Assembly (NCBI RefSeq): GCF_900292075.1
Contig: NZ_OLMV01000003.1
Span: 310,001 to 374,000 of the forward strand
Length of the DNA stretch: 64,000 nucleotides
Reading direction: 5' to 3'
Source of the DNA: Microbacterium timonense
GTDB lineage: Bacteria; Actinomycetota; Actinomycetes; Actinomycetales; Microbacteriaceae
Shown: positions 9,497 through 18,871 of the stretch, piece after piece
Numbering within the stretch: position 1 is the first letter of the stretch
How the letters are laid out: every line of letters begins with the position of its first letter
Made by a program: the position numbers and the translations under genes
Notes under the pieces: model-generated
What the model was told of the DNA's origin: nothing
Database searches by the model: none
What the model saw: the letters and a program-made list of their open reading frames with translations, nothing else

Positions 9497-10477
9497 GTGG
9501 AGATTGCAACCTCGCAGCTGCCGAGGATCGTACGGCTCGCCCTGATCGGGGTGGGCACCGCGTTCGCCTGGATCGTCGTCTCACTGGTCCTCGGCCTCGG
9601 GCTGGGGCAGGCGCACGCCGACGACTCCAAGAACGACGGGCTGCTCGGGGGTGCCCTGGGCGCGGTGACCTCGGCGGTCGACTCGACCGCCTCGAGCGTC
9701 ACGGGCGCCGTCTCCACCGTCACCTCCGGCGTGACCGGGGCCGTGAACTCCGTGGTCGCCGCCGTGCCCGCACCGGTGCAGCAACCGGTAGGCGGTCTCG
9801 TGAAGACGGTCGGCGCGGTGGTGTCGGGCGTGACACAGCCCGTCTCCGACGTCGTCTCCGGCGGCGTCGTGAGTGGCGTCACGCAGCCGGTGGTCGACCT
9901 CGTAACCTCGGTTCCGGTGGTCGGCGACGTCGTCACGGGCGTCGGCCTGGACGACGCCGTGAACGACCTGGGCGGCACCGTCGACGACACCCTCGGCGGA
10001 CTCGTCGGGGCTGTCGACGACACCGGCGCGGGCATCGGGCAGCCGCCTGTGAGCGACGGTGAGGAGCCGGCTCTGCCCGGCCACCCCGGAACGACCCCGG
10101 CGTTCCCGGCATACGAGGGCGATGGGGCGGTGGCATCCTCACCGGCCGCCACCGCGACACCTTCGGCTGATGCCATCGCACTTCAGAACTTCCGCGGCCA
10201 TCGGGCCGTGGACTCCCTGGCCGTAGGCCCCGCAAGCGACAGCGCGACAGTCGCACCGTCCACCATGGCAGGTGGCATCGGCGGGCCTTCCGGCATGGCG
10301 GGCGGACTCTGCCTGCCGACTTCTTCCGCGGGACCCGGTGGTGCGGGTCCCGGCGCGTGGGCATTCGTCGCCCTCGCTCCTCTCACCGCACACCGTGCCT
10401 GGGTGCATCGAGCAGGACCCGAGGACGAGCGTGTGCCGGCAGCGCCTGCCGGTTCCACCGACGTCTCCCCCGACTGA
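9497..10477 (+). CDS. Secreted low-complexity Val/Gly/Thr-rich protein
   Basis: A 326-residue protein of unknown function. The start is the GTG at 9497, preceded by GGGAGG. An N-terminal signal sequence (about 15-43, hydrophobic, ending GLGQAHADD) is followed by quasi-periodic GAVxSVVxxVxxPV and VTQPVxDVV segments up to about residue 185. A Pro/Ala-rich linker and a weak hydrophobic stretch (AWAFVALAPL) near the C-terminus follow. No complete wall-sorting motif is visible, unlike its neighbour downstream. The region after about residue 185 has a composition unlike the repeats, which suggests a degraded or frameshifted anchor. Confidence 0.65.
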   Translation: MEIATSQLPRIVRLALIGVGTAFAWIVVSLVLGLGLGQAHADDSKNDGLLGGALGAVTSAVDSTASSVTGAVSTVTSGVTGAVNSVVAAVPAPVQQPVGGLVKTVGAVVSGVTQPVSDVVSGGVVSGVTQPVVDLVTSVPVVGDVVTGVGLDDAVNDLGGTVDDTLGGLVGAVDDTGAGIGQPPVSDGEEPALPGHPGTTPAFPAYEGDGAVASSPAATATPSADAIALQNFRGHRAVDSLAVGPASDSATVAPSTMAGGIGGPSGMAGGLCLPTSSAGPGGAGPGAWAFVALAPLTAHRAWVHRAGPEDERVPAAPAGSTDVSPD

Positions 10478-10641
10478 TCGGTTCCCTGCCGCTCGCTTGA
10501 CCGAGCGCGATTCGACCGAGCCCTGCTCCGTCGACCCGTGACCGGATCGAGCCTTCCGCGGCACGACTGCAGTGCACCCTCGCGCGCTGCGCAGCGCACA
10601 TCCGCGCGCTGCAAACCGATCAAAAGTCAAAGGGGAACATC

Positions 10642-12243
10642 ATGCGTACTTTCTACAAGCGCGCCCTTCTGGGCACGCTCCTAGCCGGCGGCATCACGCT
10701 GCTCGGCGCGACGGTCGCCAACGCGGCCGAACAGCCATCCGATCCTGACCTGCTCTCGTCGGCCGTCGCCGACAACGGGCTGATCGACTCCGTTCTCGGT
10801 GACGGACTCGTCGATCCCCTCCTGGGCGATGAAGGGGCTCTCGCCCCGGTGACGGGTACCGCCGCCGCAGTTGTCGACGAACTGACCGGCACGACCGCCG
10901 GATCAACCGTCGTCGACGCTCTCGTCGGTGACGACAGCGCTCTGAACGACGTCGTCGGCGACGGCGCTCTCGTCGAAGGCGGCACGGTGGGCAACGTCGC
11001 ATCCAACGTCGACGCCGTGCTCGACGACGTCGCCGCCGGTGACGTCGAAGGGGCTGTCGGCGACCTGGGCACCACGATCGAGGACCTCGGCTCCGACGTC
11101 GGAGACACGGTGACCGATGCCGCCGCCAACGCCGACGACCAGGTGATCAACGGCGTCGTGGGCGGTCTGCTGACGGACGTCGCCGGCGTGCTGGCGGGGG
11201 ACGACCCGCTCACCGGCACAGCAGGCCTGGTTCAGAACCTGGGCGAGAACACGGCCGACGCGACCGACACGACCGGTCTCCTCGAGGACGCCCTCGAGAC
11301 GACGCTCGAAGGCGGGCCCACCGCGACGCCGGCGACGCCCGTGGACGACGCGGACGGCCTGCTCACCGGCCTGACCGAAGACGACGGCCTCATCGACGGG
11401 CTCCTCGGGGACGGCGTGCTGGATCCAATCCTCGGCGACGACGGTGCTCTCGAGCCGGCGACCGACGCGGTGTCCGGACTGCTCGACGGCGCGACGGGTT
11501 CGACGGCCGGCAGCGTCATCCTGGACGGTCTGCTGGGCGCCGATTCCGGGCTCAACGACGTCGTGGGCGACGGCATCCTCGTCGAAGGCGGGCTGGTCGG
11601 CAACCTTGTCGACAACGCGGACAACGCGGTGGATGACCTGCTCGACGGCGACCTCGACGGAACGGTCGCGGATCTGGGCACCACGGTGTCGGACCTCGGC
11701 GCCGATCTGGGCACGACCGTGACGAACGTCACCGAGAACACCGCCGACCAGGTGGTCGACGGCCTCGCGACCGATGCGGTGGGCGACGCGGGCACCATCC
11801 TCGAGGAGCTCCTCACGGGCGGAGATGTCATCGGCGCCGTGTCGGACGCTGTCCAGAACGCCGGCGACAACACCTCGAACGCCGTCGACAACACCGGCCT
11901 CGTGGATGACCTGCTCACCGACCTTCTCGGTGACACGGACGTGTCTGGTCCGACCGACCCGACCGACCCGACGGACCCGACGGATCCGACGGACCCGACC
12001 GACCCCACCGACCCCACCGACCCGGGGAACCCGACGGACCCCACCGACCCGGGAGCTGACGGGACGCCGGGTACCGGTGGATCGGACGGCATGACCGGCT
12101 CGACGGCCTCGGCCCGCACCGCCGGCACGGCCACACAGCTCGCCGCGACGGGAGGGACGGGCGCGATGCCCTTCCTGTTGCTGGGAGTCGCGCTCTTGGC
12201 GGCGGGAGCCGTCGCGCGCGCGTCGCGGCGACGCTCCGCGTAG
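10642..12243 (+). CDS. Cell-wall-anchored repeat protein with LAXTG sorting signal
   Basis: A 533-residue surface protein of unknown function. Residues 1-29 are a signal peptide ending VANAAEQ. Two tandem domains of about 200 residues (about 44-246 and 247-426) share blocks such as LNDVVGDG, LVEGG and DLGTT. A Thr-Asp-Pro repeat stalk (about 437-471) leads to LAATG, a hydrophobic helix and a basic RASRRRSA tail. LAXTG is the site known for class E sortases of high-GC actinobacteria. AAAGGGG precedes the ATG. The very acidic repeats could bind divalent cations; an adhesin role is inference. Confidence 0.8.
   Translation: MRTFYKRALLGTLLAGGITLLGATVANAAEQPSDPDLLSSAVADNGLIDSVLGDGLVDPLLGDEGALAPVTGTAAAVVDELTGTTAGSTVVDALVGDDSALNDVVGDGALVEGGTVGNVASNVDAVLDDVAAGDVEGAVGDLGTTIEDLGSDVGDTVTDAAANADDQVINGVVGGLLTDVAGVLAGDDPLTGTAGLVQNLGENTADATDTTGLLEDALETTLEGGPTATPATPVDDADGLLTGLTEDDGLIDGLLGDGVLDPILGDDGALEPATDAVSGLLDGATGSTAGSVILDGLLGADSGLNDVVGDGILVEGGLVGNLVDNADNAVDDLLDGDLDGTVADLGTTVSDLGADLGTTVTNVTENTADQVVDGLATDAVGDAGTILEELLTGGDVIGAVSDAVQNAGDNTSNAVDNTGLVDDLLTDLLGDTDVSGPTDPTDPTDPTDPTDPTDPTDPTDPGNPTDPTDPGADGTPGTGGSDGMTGSTASARTAGTATQLAATGGTGAMPFLLLGVALLAAGAVARASRRRSA
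10771..11920 (+). repeat. Two tandem ~200-codon repeats inside the LAXTG protein gene
   Basis: Copy 1 starts at about 10771 and copy 2 at about 11380. They align along most of their length at the protein level (for example LIDSVLGDG with LIDGLLGDG, and SALNDVVGDG with SGLNDVVGDG). They are clearly diverged at DNA level, so this is an old internal duplication. Confidence 0.75.
11950..12053 (+). repeat. Thr-Asp-Pro tandem nonanucleotide repeat (stalk)
   Basis: About eleven 9-bp units encoding TDP or close variants, interrupted once by GNP. The unit is a multiple of 3, so copy-number change would alter stalk length without a frameshift. Confidence 0.8.
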
Positions 12244-12250
12244 CGGGCTC

Positions 12251-12283
12251 GGCGGGGGCTCTGTTCCCCAACACGCCCCCGCC
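12251..12283 (+). terminator. Hairpin after the LAXTG protein gene
   Basis: GGCGGGGGC (12251-12259) pairs perfectly with GCCCCCGCC (12275-12283), 8 bases after the stop codon. There is no T-tract, as is common in high-GC actinobacteria. Confidence 0.6.
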
Positions 12284-12573
12284 ACCGCTCGTGTGAGCAG
12301 GCGGGGGGGTTCGTGAGAGCCCTCCCGCCCTTGGACCACCTCCGACCGCGAAGCAGGCTCTGCCTGAGCCGGATCGCGATCGTAGGTGCCGCAACCCGGC
12401 CCTCCCCTCCCGACGACCCCAGCGTCGGGAAAGCGCCGGGTTGGAACGGGCGGATGCCGCGACCCGGGGGGCTCGCGGCATCCGTCTCGTCCTGCCCGCC
12501 GATGGCTCCTGCCCGCCGACGGCTCGTGCCGCCGGGGTTTGCGGCGACGGGGAGCGGTCGACAGAGTGGAGGG
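12284..12573. other. Gap between the surface protein and the Eis-like gene, with a second hairpin
   Basis: No gene seen. CGGATGCCGCG (12451-12461) and CGCGGCATCCG (12474-12484) form an 11-bp hairpin made of the genome's frequent GGATGCC word. GTGGAGGG just before 12574 is the ribosome site of the next gene. Confidence 0.5.
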
Positions 12574-13848
12574 ATGCCCCTTCCAGAGCCGTACCGCCTC
12601 TCTCCCGTCCCCGCGGGCCGCCTCGACGACGTGCTGCGCCTGGACACGTGGGCCTTTCCCACCGAGCGCTCCGTCGAAGCGCTGCGGGCGCTGCCGAGTC
12701 CGCTCAGCTGGGGACGTACGTACGGCGTCTCACGGGAGGGCGATGCGAGCCACCTCGCGGGTTTCCACGCCACCTATCCGCTGCGGGCGTACCCCGTTCC
12801 GGGTGCCGAGGTGGCATGCGGCTGGCTCACCTGGGTCGGCGTGCATCCCGGCCACCGGCGCCGCGGCATCCTCCGTGCGATGATGGAGCACCACTTCGCC
12901 GACTGCCTGACCCACGGCGAGGCGATCTCGGGCCTCATGGCCGCCGAGACGCCGATCTACGGCCGATTCGGGTACGGCATGGCGGCGCCCCAGCTGACCC
13001 TCACGATCCCCCGTGGCGCGGCGTTGCGAGCGGTGCCCGGTGCAGCGGAGCTGGACGTCGAACTGGAGGAGTGGGATGCCGCCGCCCACGGTGACGTCGT
13101 CGCGCGGATCCACCGGGACTACGCGCGCGTGCCGGCCGGTCTCGGCCGCCCGGGTTGGGCCACCCGTGAGACCCCGCAGCTGCGCGCCGCCCGCGACGCC
13201 GACCCGGCGTCGTTCCGCGGGGGCAAGGAAGCGCTGCGGCTGCTGCTCGTGCGCGACCGATCGGGCACGGCCATCGGCTACGCGACGTTCCGCCGCGCCA
13301 TCTCGTGGGAGCGAGCCGGCGCCGAGGGTACGGTGCACGTGCGGGAGGCCGTCGCGCTGACGCCGGCAGCCGCACACCGCATGTGGTCGGTTCTGCTCGA
13401 CCTCGACCTCACGTCACGCGTGCAGGTATCGAACCTGCCGGTCGACGACCCGATCGTTTCGCTGCTCGTCGACATCCGGCAGGCGCTGCCGGACTTCCAG
13501 GACAACTCGTGGATCCGCATCCTCGACCTCCCGGCTGCCCTCGGGCAGCGTCGGTACGCGGCAGACGTCGATGTGGTGCTCGAGGTCTCCGACGCGATGC
13601 TGCCGGCCAACGCGGGCCGCTGGCGGGTGCGCGCCGAGGCGTGGGCCGAGGCAGAGGTGACGTCGACCGAAGCCGAGCCCGGCCTCGTGCTCGACATCCG
13701 GGAGCTCGGAGCGGCGCATCTCGGCGCCACGTCACTCGCCTCCCTGGCGCAGGCAGGTCTGGTGGAGGTGCGCTCGCCCGAGGCACTGCGGACCGCTTCG
13801 GCGGCATGGACGTGGCCGGTGGCCGCCGGGGCGAACTGGATCTTCTGA
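12574..13848 (+). CDS. GNAT N-acetyltransferase, Eis-like
   Basis: A 424-residue protein with the tripartite Eis architecture: N-terminal GNAT domain with the acetyl-CoA loop VGVHPGHRRRGILRAMM (about 88-104), the IYGRFGYG segment carrying the candidate catalytic Tyr, a second degenerate GNAT fold, and an SCP-like C-terminal domain. It ends in Phe, as in Eis where the terminal carboxylate acts as the catalytic base. Eis enzymes acetylate amines such as aminoglycosides at several positions. The ATG at 12574 has GTGGAGGG upstream. Resistance function here is untested. Confidence 0.87.
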   Translation: MPLPEPYRLSPVPAGRLDDVLRLDTWAFPTERSVEALRALPSPLSWGRTYGVSREGDASHLAGFHATYPLRAYPVPGAEVACGWLTWVGVHPGHRRRGILRAMMEHHFADCLTHGEAISGLMAAETPIYGRFGYGMAAPQLTLTIPRGAALRAVPGAAELDVELEEWDAAAHGDVVARIHRDYARVPAGLGRPGWATRETPQLRAARDADPASFRGGKEALRLLLVRDRSGTAIGYATFRRAISWERAGAEGTVHVREAVALTPAAAHRMWSVLLDLDLTSRVQVSNLPVDDPIVSLLVDIRQALPDFQDNSWIRILDLPAALGQRRYAADVDVVLEVSDAMLPANAGRWRVRAEAWAEAEVTSTEAEPGLVLDIRELGAAHLGATSLASLAQAGLVEVRSPEALRTASAAWTWPVAAGANWIF

Positions 13849-13927
13849 GCCGACCGTGACGGATGTCACGGGCAGGTCATGACGCCCGTGTGAGGGCCGA
13901 CGACGACGCCGGCGCGAGGCTTGCGGC

Positions 13928-14866
13928 ATGGAATCGACAGACACCCTCGTCCACGCCGAGGCCGCGGCATCCGCTCGGCTCCTCGCCGTCGACGCGACCG
14001 CCCTGCGCAAGTCGTTCGGATCGGTACACGCCGTTGAGCACGCAACGCTCCAGGTGCGCCCCGGTGAGGTCGTCGCCTTCCTCGGACCCAACGGTGCAGG
14101 CAAGACCACGACCATCGACATGCTGCTCGGGCTGTCGCAGCCTGACGCGGGCAGCGTGCGGGTCTTCGGCGAGTCGCCGCGTGCAGCCATCGCCCACGGG
14201 CTGGTCTCGGCGGTGCTGCAGACGGGCGGGCTGCTCAAGGACCTGACCGTCCGCGAGACCCTGCAGCTCACCGCCAGCCTCTTCGCCGACACCCGTCCCG
14301 TCCCCGAGGTGATGCAGCGTGCCGGCATCACCGAGATCGCCGACCGCCGCGTGAACCTGTGCTCGGGCGGCCAGCGGCAGCGGCTGCGTTTCGCGATGGC
14401 ACTGCTCTCCGACCCCGGGCTGCTGATCCTCGACGAGCCGACCACCGGCATGGATGTGGAGGGAAGGCGCTCGTTCTGGAACGCCATTCGAGCGGATGCC
14501 GCGCGAGGGCGCACCGTGCTCTTCGCGACGCACTACCTCGAGGAGGCCGACGAGTACGCCGACCGGATCGTGCTCATGAGCCGGGGACGCATCGTCGCCG
14601 ACGGCGCCACCACCGACATCAAGAACCTCGTGTCGGGACGCACGGTCACCGCCACGCTGCCCAACGCCGACGTCGCCGCGCTGGCGATCCTGCCCGGCGT
14701 CGACGGCGTCCAGGCGATGGGCGATCGATTGATCATCCACACCAGGGACTCGGATGCTGTGACCCGACACCTCCTCACTCAGACCGAAGCGCGCGACCTG
14801 GAGGTCGCGGCGCAGAACCTCGAGAGCGTCTTCCTCGCCCTCACCTCGGAAGGATCCGCATCATGA
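13928..14866 (+). CDS. ABC transporter ATP-binding protein (drug-export type)
   Basis: A 312-residue ATPase of the CcmA/DrrA type. Walker A is GPNGAGKTT (about 53-61), the signature LCSGGQRQRLRF, Walker B LLILDEPTTGMD, and the H-loop ATHYLEEAD. A C-terminal regulatory domain follows. Its stop overlaps the permease start by 4 bases (ATGA), indicating translational coupling. With the permease and the following two-component genes it forms a typical sensory exporter cassette. Confidence 0.93.
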   Translation: MESTDTLVHAEAAASARLLAVDATALRKSFGSVHAVEHATLQVRPGEVVAFLGPNGAGKTTTIDMLLGLSQPDAGSVRVFGESPRAAIAHGLVSAVLQTGGLLKDLTVRETLQLTASLFADTRPVPEVMQRAGITEIADRRVNLCSGGQRQRLRFAMALLSDPGLLILDEPTTGMDVEGRRSFWNAIRADAARGRTVLFATHYLEEADEYADRIVLMSRGRIVADGATTDIKNLVSGRTVTATLPNADVAALAILPGVDGVQAMGDRLIIHTRDSDAVTRHLLTQTEARDLEVAAQNLESVFLALTSEGSAS

Positions 14867-15678
14867 CCACCACCACCGCCCTCGACCAGGTCTCGCTGCA
14901 GCGCCGCGTCCCGCCGCTGGGCGGCTTCAACCTCGTCTACCTGGGCATCGAGCTGAAGCGGAAGCTCCGCAACCGCCAGACCCTCCTGTTCACCATCGGA
15001 TTCCCCATCGTGATGTTCGTCATCGTGGGACTGCCCATGCGCGACCAGGCGCTGACCGACACCCCGATCTCGCAGGGCGGTCCTTCGGTGGCCGCCTACA
15101 TCATGGTGTCGATGGCGATGTACGGGGCCATGATGTCGGCGACCCAGACCGGGTCGGCGGTCGGGCTCGAGCGGGCGCAGGGGTGGAGCCGTCAGCTGCG
15201 TCTGACCCCCTTGAACCCGCTGGTGAACGTGATCGTCAAGATGCTCGCCGGCATGCTGCTGGGCCTGCTCGCCATCGTGGCGACGTACATCGCCGGCGCG
15301 ATCGGCGGGATCCACCTGAGCGCCGTGCAGTGGATCGCGACGGGGCTGACCGCCTGGCTGCTCGCCAGCGCCGTGTTCACGACCCTCGGCCTCATGGTCG
15401 GGTACCTCGTGCCCGGCCAGAACGCCGCCCAGATCACCAGCCTCTCGATCGTCCTGCTGTCGTTCCTCGGCGGGCTCTTCTACCCGATCGGCTCCATGCC
15501 CGGCTTCATGCAGGCGATCGCCCGGTTCACGCCGGTCTATGGCATCAGCGAGATCACCCGCGTGCCGCTGACGGGCGCGGGCTTCGATCCGCTCTGGCTG
15601 GTGGGCGCGCTGGTGTGGCTCGCCGTGTTCCTCGCCGGCACCACGTGGGCCTTCCGTCGCGACACGAAGCGCGTCTGA
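14863..15678 (+). CDS. ABC-2 type permease
   Basis: A 271-residue membrane protein with six predicted helices: one near residues 40-60 and five in the C-terminal half, including the LSFLGGLFYPIGSMP segment typical of ABC-2 exporters. It is coupled to the ATPase by a 4-base overlap. The histidine kinase gene starts 20 bases later. Probable substrate is an antibiotic or lipid-like compound, by analogy with YvfRS/DrrAB-type pairs. Confidence 0.9.
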   Translation: MTTTTALDQVSLQRRVPPLGGFNLVYLGIELKRKLRNRQTLLFTIGFPIVMFVIVGLPMRDQALTDTPISQGGPSVAAYIMVSMAMYGAMMSATQTGSAVGLERAQGWSRQLRLTPLNPLVNVIVKMLAGMLLGLLAIVATYIAGAIGGIHLSAVQWIATGLTAWLLASAVFTTLGLMVGYLVPGQNAAQITSLSIVLLSFLGGLFYPIGSMPGFMQAIARFTPVYGISEITRVPLTGAGFDPLWLVGALVWLAVFLAGTTWAFRRDTKRV

Positions 15679-15698
15679 GCGGGTCTTAGGGTGATGGC

Positions 15699-16877
15699 AT
15701 GCACGCGACACAGCGCGAGGGCGGGCTCCGTGCCGAGAACGCGGGGCCGACATGGCCCGTGCGGCGGCCCGACGCGGCGGTGACGGCGGGTTCTTTTCCG
15801 CGCGCGCTGTGGTCGCGATCGGCCGCGAGCTGGTACATCGGTGCCGGCGTCGCCCTGGTGTGGCTCGTCTCCCTCGCCCGGGACGTGCTCGCGCAGCCCG
15901 GTCCGCTCGCGTCGCGGGTGATCGGCATCGCCCTCCTCGTCGTCTTCGCGATCGCGTTCCTGGCGTCGGCGCCGCTCGCGTGGACGCTGCGCTACCCGGG
16001 GCGCCTGGCGGTGTGCGCCGGGCTGTTCGCGCTCTCGTTCACGCTGTTCCCCTGGCTGGGGTGGGGCATCGGCGCCCTGTGGACCTACGTCGGGGTCACC
16101 ATCGGCATGTGCGTCTTCCCCTGGCGATGGACGTGGCCGATGATCTTCGGGCTCGGTGCTCTCGCCCTCGTCACCAACGGCGTCGTGGAGGGGTGGCCCC
16201 AGTACGTGCTGTTCCTTCCGGCGATCATCGTCTCGATCTCGCTCATGATGTCCGCCTTCGCCCGCAACAACGCCGCGATGAACCAGCTGCGCCACACGCA
16301 GAGACAGCTCGAGGCGCTCGCGGTGGAGCGCGAGAGAGGCCGCGTCGCCCGCGACATCCACGACATCCTGGGCCACTCCCTCACCGTCGTGACAGTGAAG
16401 GCAGAACTCGCGGGTCGACTCGTGGACGTCGACCCCGAGCGGGCGAAGGCCGAGATCGCGGAGGTGGAGGCACTCGCCCGCGGCGCCCTCGCCGATGTGC
16501 GGGCGACCGTCGCCGGGGTCCGCTCGGTCAACGTGAGCGGCGAGCTGGCCGAGGCACGCGCCGCGCTGACCGCCGCGGGCATCGCCGCGCAGCTGCCCTC
16601 GTCGACGGATGCCGTGCCGCCCGGACGCCGGGAGCTCGCCGGCTGGATCGTGCGCGAAGGGGTGACCAACGTCGTGCGCCACTCGGGTGCGACGGTGTGC
16701 CGGGTGACGCTCGGTCTCCACGAGATCGAGATCGCCGACGACGGGGTCGGGCCCACGGAGCCGGCGGCCGGGGCGACCGGGCTCGCGGGGCTGCGCGAGC
16801 GCGTCCACGCCGCCGGCGGGCAGCTCTCGACCGGCCGCAGTGACCTCGGCGGCTTCAGCCTGCGGGTGACACTGTGA
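15699..16877 (+). CDS. Sensor histidine kinase (DesK/LiaS class)
   Basis: A 392-residue membrane sensor. Four to five hydrophobic segments lie between residues about 45 and 185. HisKA_3 dimerisation follows, with the phospho-acceptor His221 in RDIHDILGHSL. The HATPase domain has the N box REGVTNVVRHS and G box DDGVG. It overlaps the response regulator by 4 bases. A sensor lacking an extracellular domain that sits beside an exporter usually senses the drug or membrane stress. Confidence 0.93.
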   Translation: MHATQREGGLRAENAGPTWPVRRPDAAVTAGSFPRALWSRSAASWYIGAGVALVWLVSLARDVLAQPGPLASRVIGIALLVVFAIAFLASAPLAWTLRYPGRLAVCAGLFALSFTLFPWLGWGIGALWTYVGVTIGMCVFPWRWTWPMIFGLGALALVTNGVVEGWPQYVLFLPAIIVSISLMMSAFARNNAAMNQLRHTQRQLEALAVERERGRVARDIHDILGHSLTVVTVKAELAGRLVDVDPERAKAEIAEVEALARGALADVRATVAGVRSVNVSGELAEARAALTAAGIAAQLPSSTDAVPPGRRELAGWIVREGVTNVVRHSGATVCRVTLGLHEIEIADDGVGPTEPAAGATGLAGLRERVHAAGGQLSTGRSDLGGFSLRVTL

Positions 16878-17479
16878 TCCGGTTGCTCGTCGCCGACGAC
16901 CAGGCGCTGGTGCGCGGGGCCCTGACGGCGCTGCTCGGCCTCGAGTCCGACATCGAGGTCGTCGCCGAGGTCGGCCGCGGCGACGAGATCGTCGACGCGA
17001 CGCTCGCTTCGCGACCGGACGTCGCGCTGATCGACATCGAGATGCCCGGCATGGACGGTATCCGCGCGGCCGCCGCCCTGCGTGCGGCGGCGCCCGCGTG
17101 CCGTGTGCTGATCGTCACGACCTTCGGCCGGCCGGGCTACCTCAAGCGCGCCATGCAGGCTGGTGCATCGGGTTTCGTGGTGAAGGACACTCCCGCCGCG
17201 CAGCTCGCCGACGCGGTGCGCCGCGTCGCGCAGGGACTCCGGGTGGTCGACCCTGCTCTGGCCGCGGACTCGCTCGCCCAGGGGGATTCGCCGCTGACCG
17301 AGCGCGAGACCGACGTGCTGTCGGCCGCGCAGCAGGGTGGGTCGATCGCCGACATCGCCCGCGCCCTGCACCTCTCGGAGGGGACCGTGCGCAACCACCT
17401 CTCCAGCGCGATCGGCAAGACCGGCGGCCGCAACCGTGCCGACGCCGCGCGTGTGGCCCACGAGAACGGCTGGCTGTAG
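16874..17479 (+). CDS. NarL/LuxR-type response regulator
   Basis: A 201-residue regulator starting with GTG inside the kinase stop region. The receiver domain has DD at 8-9, phospho-acceptor Asp54 in ALIDIEMPGMDG and Lys in VVKD. The C-terminal LuxR helix-turn-helix includes LTERETDVL and LSEGTVRNHLSSAI. The expected target is the ABC exporter operon it ends. Confidence 0.94.
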   Translation: MIRLLVADDQALVRGALTALLGLESDIEVVAEVGRGDEIVDATLASRPDVALIDIEMPGMDGIRAAAALRAAAPACRVLIVTTFGRPGYLKRAMQAGASGFVVKDTPAAQLADAVRRVAQGLRVVDPALAADSLAQGDSPLTERETDVLSAAQQGGSIADIARALHLSEGTVRNHLSSAIGKTGGRNRADAARVAHENGWL

Positions 17480-17506
17480 GCGCGCGTCGCGCGGACCCCC
17501 GAGACG

Positions 17507-17542
17507 ACGGATGCCGCGGACCCGAAGGTCCGCGGCATCCGT
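17507..17542. terminator. Bidirectional terminator between response regulator and rplI
   Basis: A perfect 15-bp stem (17507-17521 with 17528-17542) and a 6-base loop lie between convergent genes. The stem is made of the GGATGCCGCGG word. Confidence 0.75.
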
Positions 17543-17555
17543 TCGTGCGCCAGGA

Positions 17556-18008
17556 TTACTTGGCGGCGACCACCTGCAGGGTGATCACGGCGGTGAGGTC
17601 GTCGCGAAGACGGACCGTCGCCTCGTGCTCGCCGGTCGACTTGATGGGCGAGGTGATGTGGATCTTGCGCTTGTCGAGGTCACCGAGACCGGCGGCCTTG
17701 ACCGCGTCGGCGACGTCGGCGGTCTTGACCGCACCGAACAGGCGACCCTCGGCGCCGGCCTTGACGGCCAGGCGGACCTTGTTGGTCTCGAGGTTGTTCT
17801 TCAGCGCCACGGCCTCTTCGTGGTCGTGGATCGCGCGCGCCTCGCGGGCGGCGCGGATCGACGCCACCTGCTTCTCGCCACCGCGGGTCCATGCGACCGC
17901 GAAGCCCTGGGGGATGAGGTAGTTGCGGGCGTACCCGTTCTTGACCTCGACCACGTCACCGGCGCTGCCGAGCCCGGCGACCTCGTTCGTGAGAATGAGC
18001 TTTGCCAT
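17556..18008 (-). CDS. rplI: 50S ribosomal protein L9
   Basis: A 150-residue bL9. The N-terminal [31 protein letters not shown] domain is diagnostic, and a long helix leads to the C-terminal RNA-binding domain. It is the last gene of rpsF-ssb-rpsR-rplI, 11 bases after rpsR. Note dnaB is not the next gene. Confidence 0.98.
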   Translation of the reverse strand: MAKLILTNEVAGLGSAGDVVEVKNGYARNYLIPQGFAVAWTRGGEKQVASIRAAREARAIHDHEEAVALKNNLETNKVRLAVKAGAEGRLFGAVKTADVADAVKAAGLGDLDKRKIHITSPIKSTGEHEATVRLRDDLTAVITLQVVAAK

Positions 18009-18019
18009 GTCGGTACTCC

Positions 18020-18274
18020 TTAGCGGCCAGCGCCGGCGTAGGGCAGGAGCGCCATCTCGCGCGCGTTCTTGATCGCCTTGGCGATCAGACGCTGCTCCTG
18101 CACCGAGACACCGGTGATACGACGGGCGCGGATCTTGCCGCGCTCCGAGATGAACTTGCGGAGAGTGGCGACGTCCTTGTAGTCGATGACGCCGACACGG
18201 ATCGCCTTCGCGGGAGCGGCGTTCTTCGCGCCCTTCCGCGGCTTCCGGCGGTCGCCGGTTGCCTTTCCAGCCAT
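18020..18274 (-). CDS. rpsR: 30S ribosomal protein S18
   Basis: An 84-residue bS18 with [20 protein letters not shown] and ARRITGV, the core that contacts S6 and 16S rRNA. There is no CxxC zinc motif, so this is the zinc-independent form usually made by housekeeping operons or in place of the zinc form. Operon position between ssb and rplI is canonical. Confidence 0.97.
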   Translation of the reverse strand: MAGKATGDRRKPRKGAKNAAPAKAIRVGVIDYKDVATLRKFISERGKIRARRITGVSVQEQRLIAKAIKNAREMALLPYAGAGR

Positions 18275-18347
18275 GGTGCTTCCTTTACGTTTTGCTGATC
18301 GGATGCCTCGTCAGGGGCATCCGGAATCTGTGTGTGAGAACGGCCCT

Positions 18348-18866
18348 TTAGAAGGGGGTGTCGTCGCCGTAGGCGCCGGGAGCGGCCCAGGCGTCACCGC
18401 CGGCGCCGCCGGTCGAGCCGGGCGTCGACCACGGCTCGTCGGCGACCTGCGCCGGACGCGACTGTCCGCCGCCGCCGAAGCCGCCACCACCGCCGGAGCC
18501 GCCCGCGGCGCGGGTGACCTGGGCGGTCGCGTAGCGCAGCGACGGGCCGATCTCGTCGACCTCGAGCTCGATGGCGGTGCGGTTGTTGCCCTCGCGGTCC
18601 TGGTAGCTGCGCTGCTTGAGGCGGCCGGTCGCGATGACCCGCATGCCCTTCGTCAGCGAGCCGGCGACATGCTCGGCGAACTCCCGCCACACGCTGGCGC
18701 GGAGGAACAGCGCTTCGCCGTCCTTCCACTCGTTGGCCTGACGGTCGAAGTTGCGCGGCGTCGACGCGATCGTGAAGTTCGCGACGGGCAGGCCGTTCTG
18801 CGTGTAACGCAGCTCGGGGTCAGCCGTGAGGTTGCCCACGACGGTGATGATCGTCTCGCCGGCCAT
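18348..18866 (-). CDS. ssb: Single-stranded DNA-binding protein
   Basis: A 172-residue SSB. The OB fold spans about 1-110 ([21 protein letters not shown]), the tail is a Gly-rich disordered linker, and the acidic tip DDTPF binds partner proteins. It lies 5 bases after rpsF in the ribosomal operon, the conserved location of the essential SSB. Confidence 0.97.
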   Translation of the reverse strand: MAGETIITVVGNLTADPELRYTQNGLPVANFTIASTPRNFDRQANEWKDGEALFLRASVWREFAEHVAGSLTKGMRVIATGRLKQRSYQDREGNNRTAIELEVDEIGPSLRYATAQVTRAAGGSGGGGGFGGGGQSRPAQVADEPWSTPGSTGGAGGDAWAAPGAYGDDTPF

Positions 18867-18871
18867 GTGGA

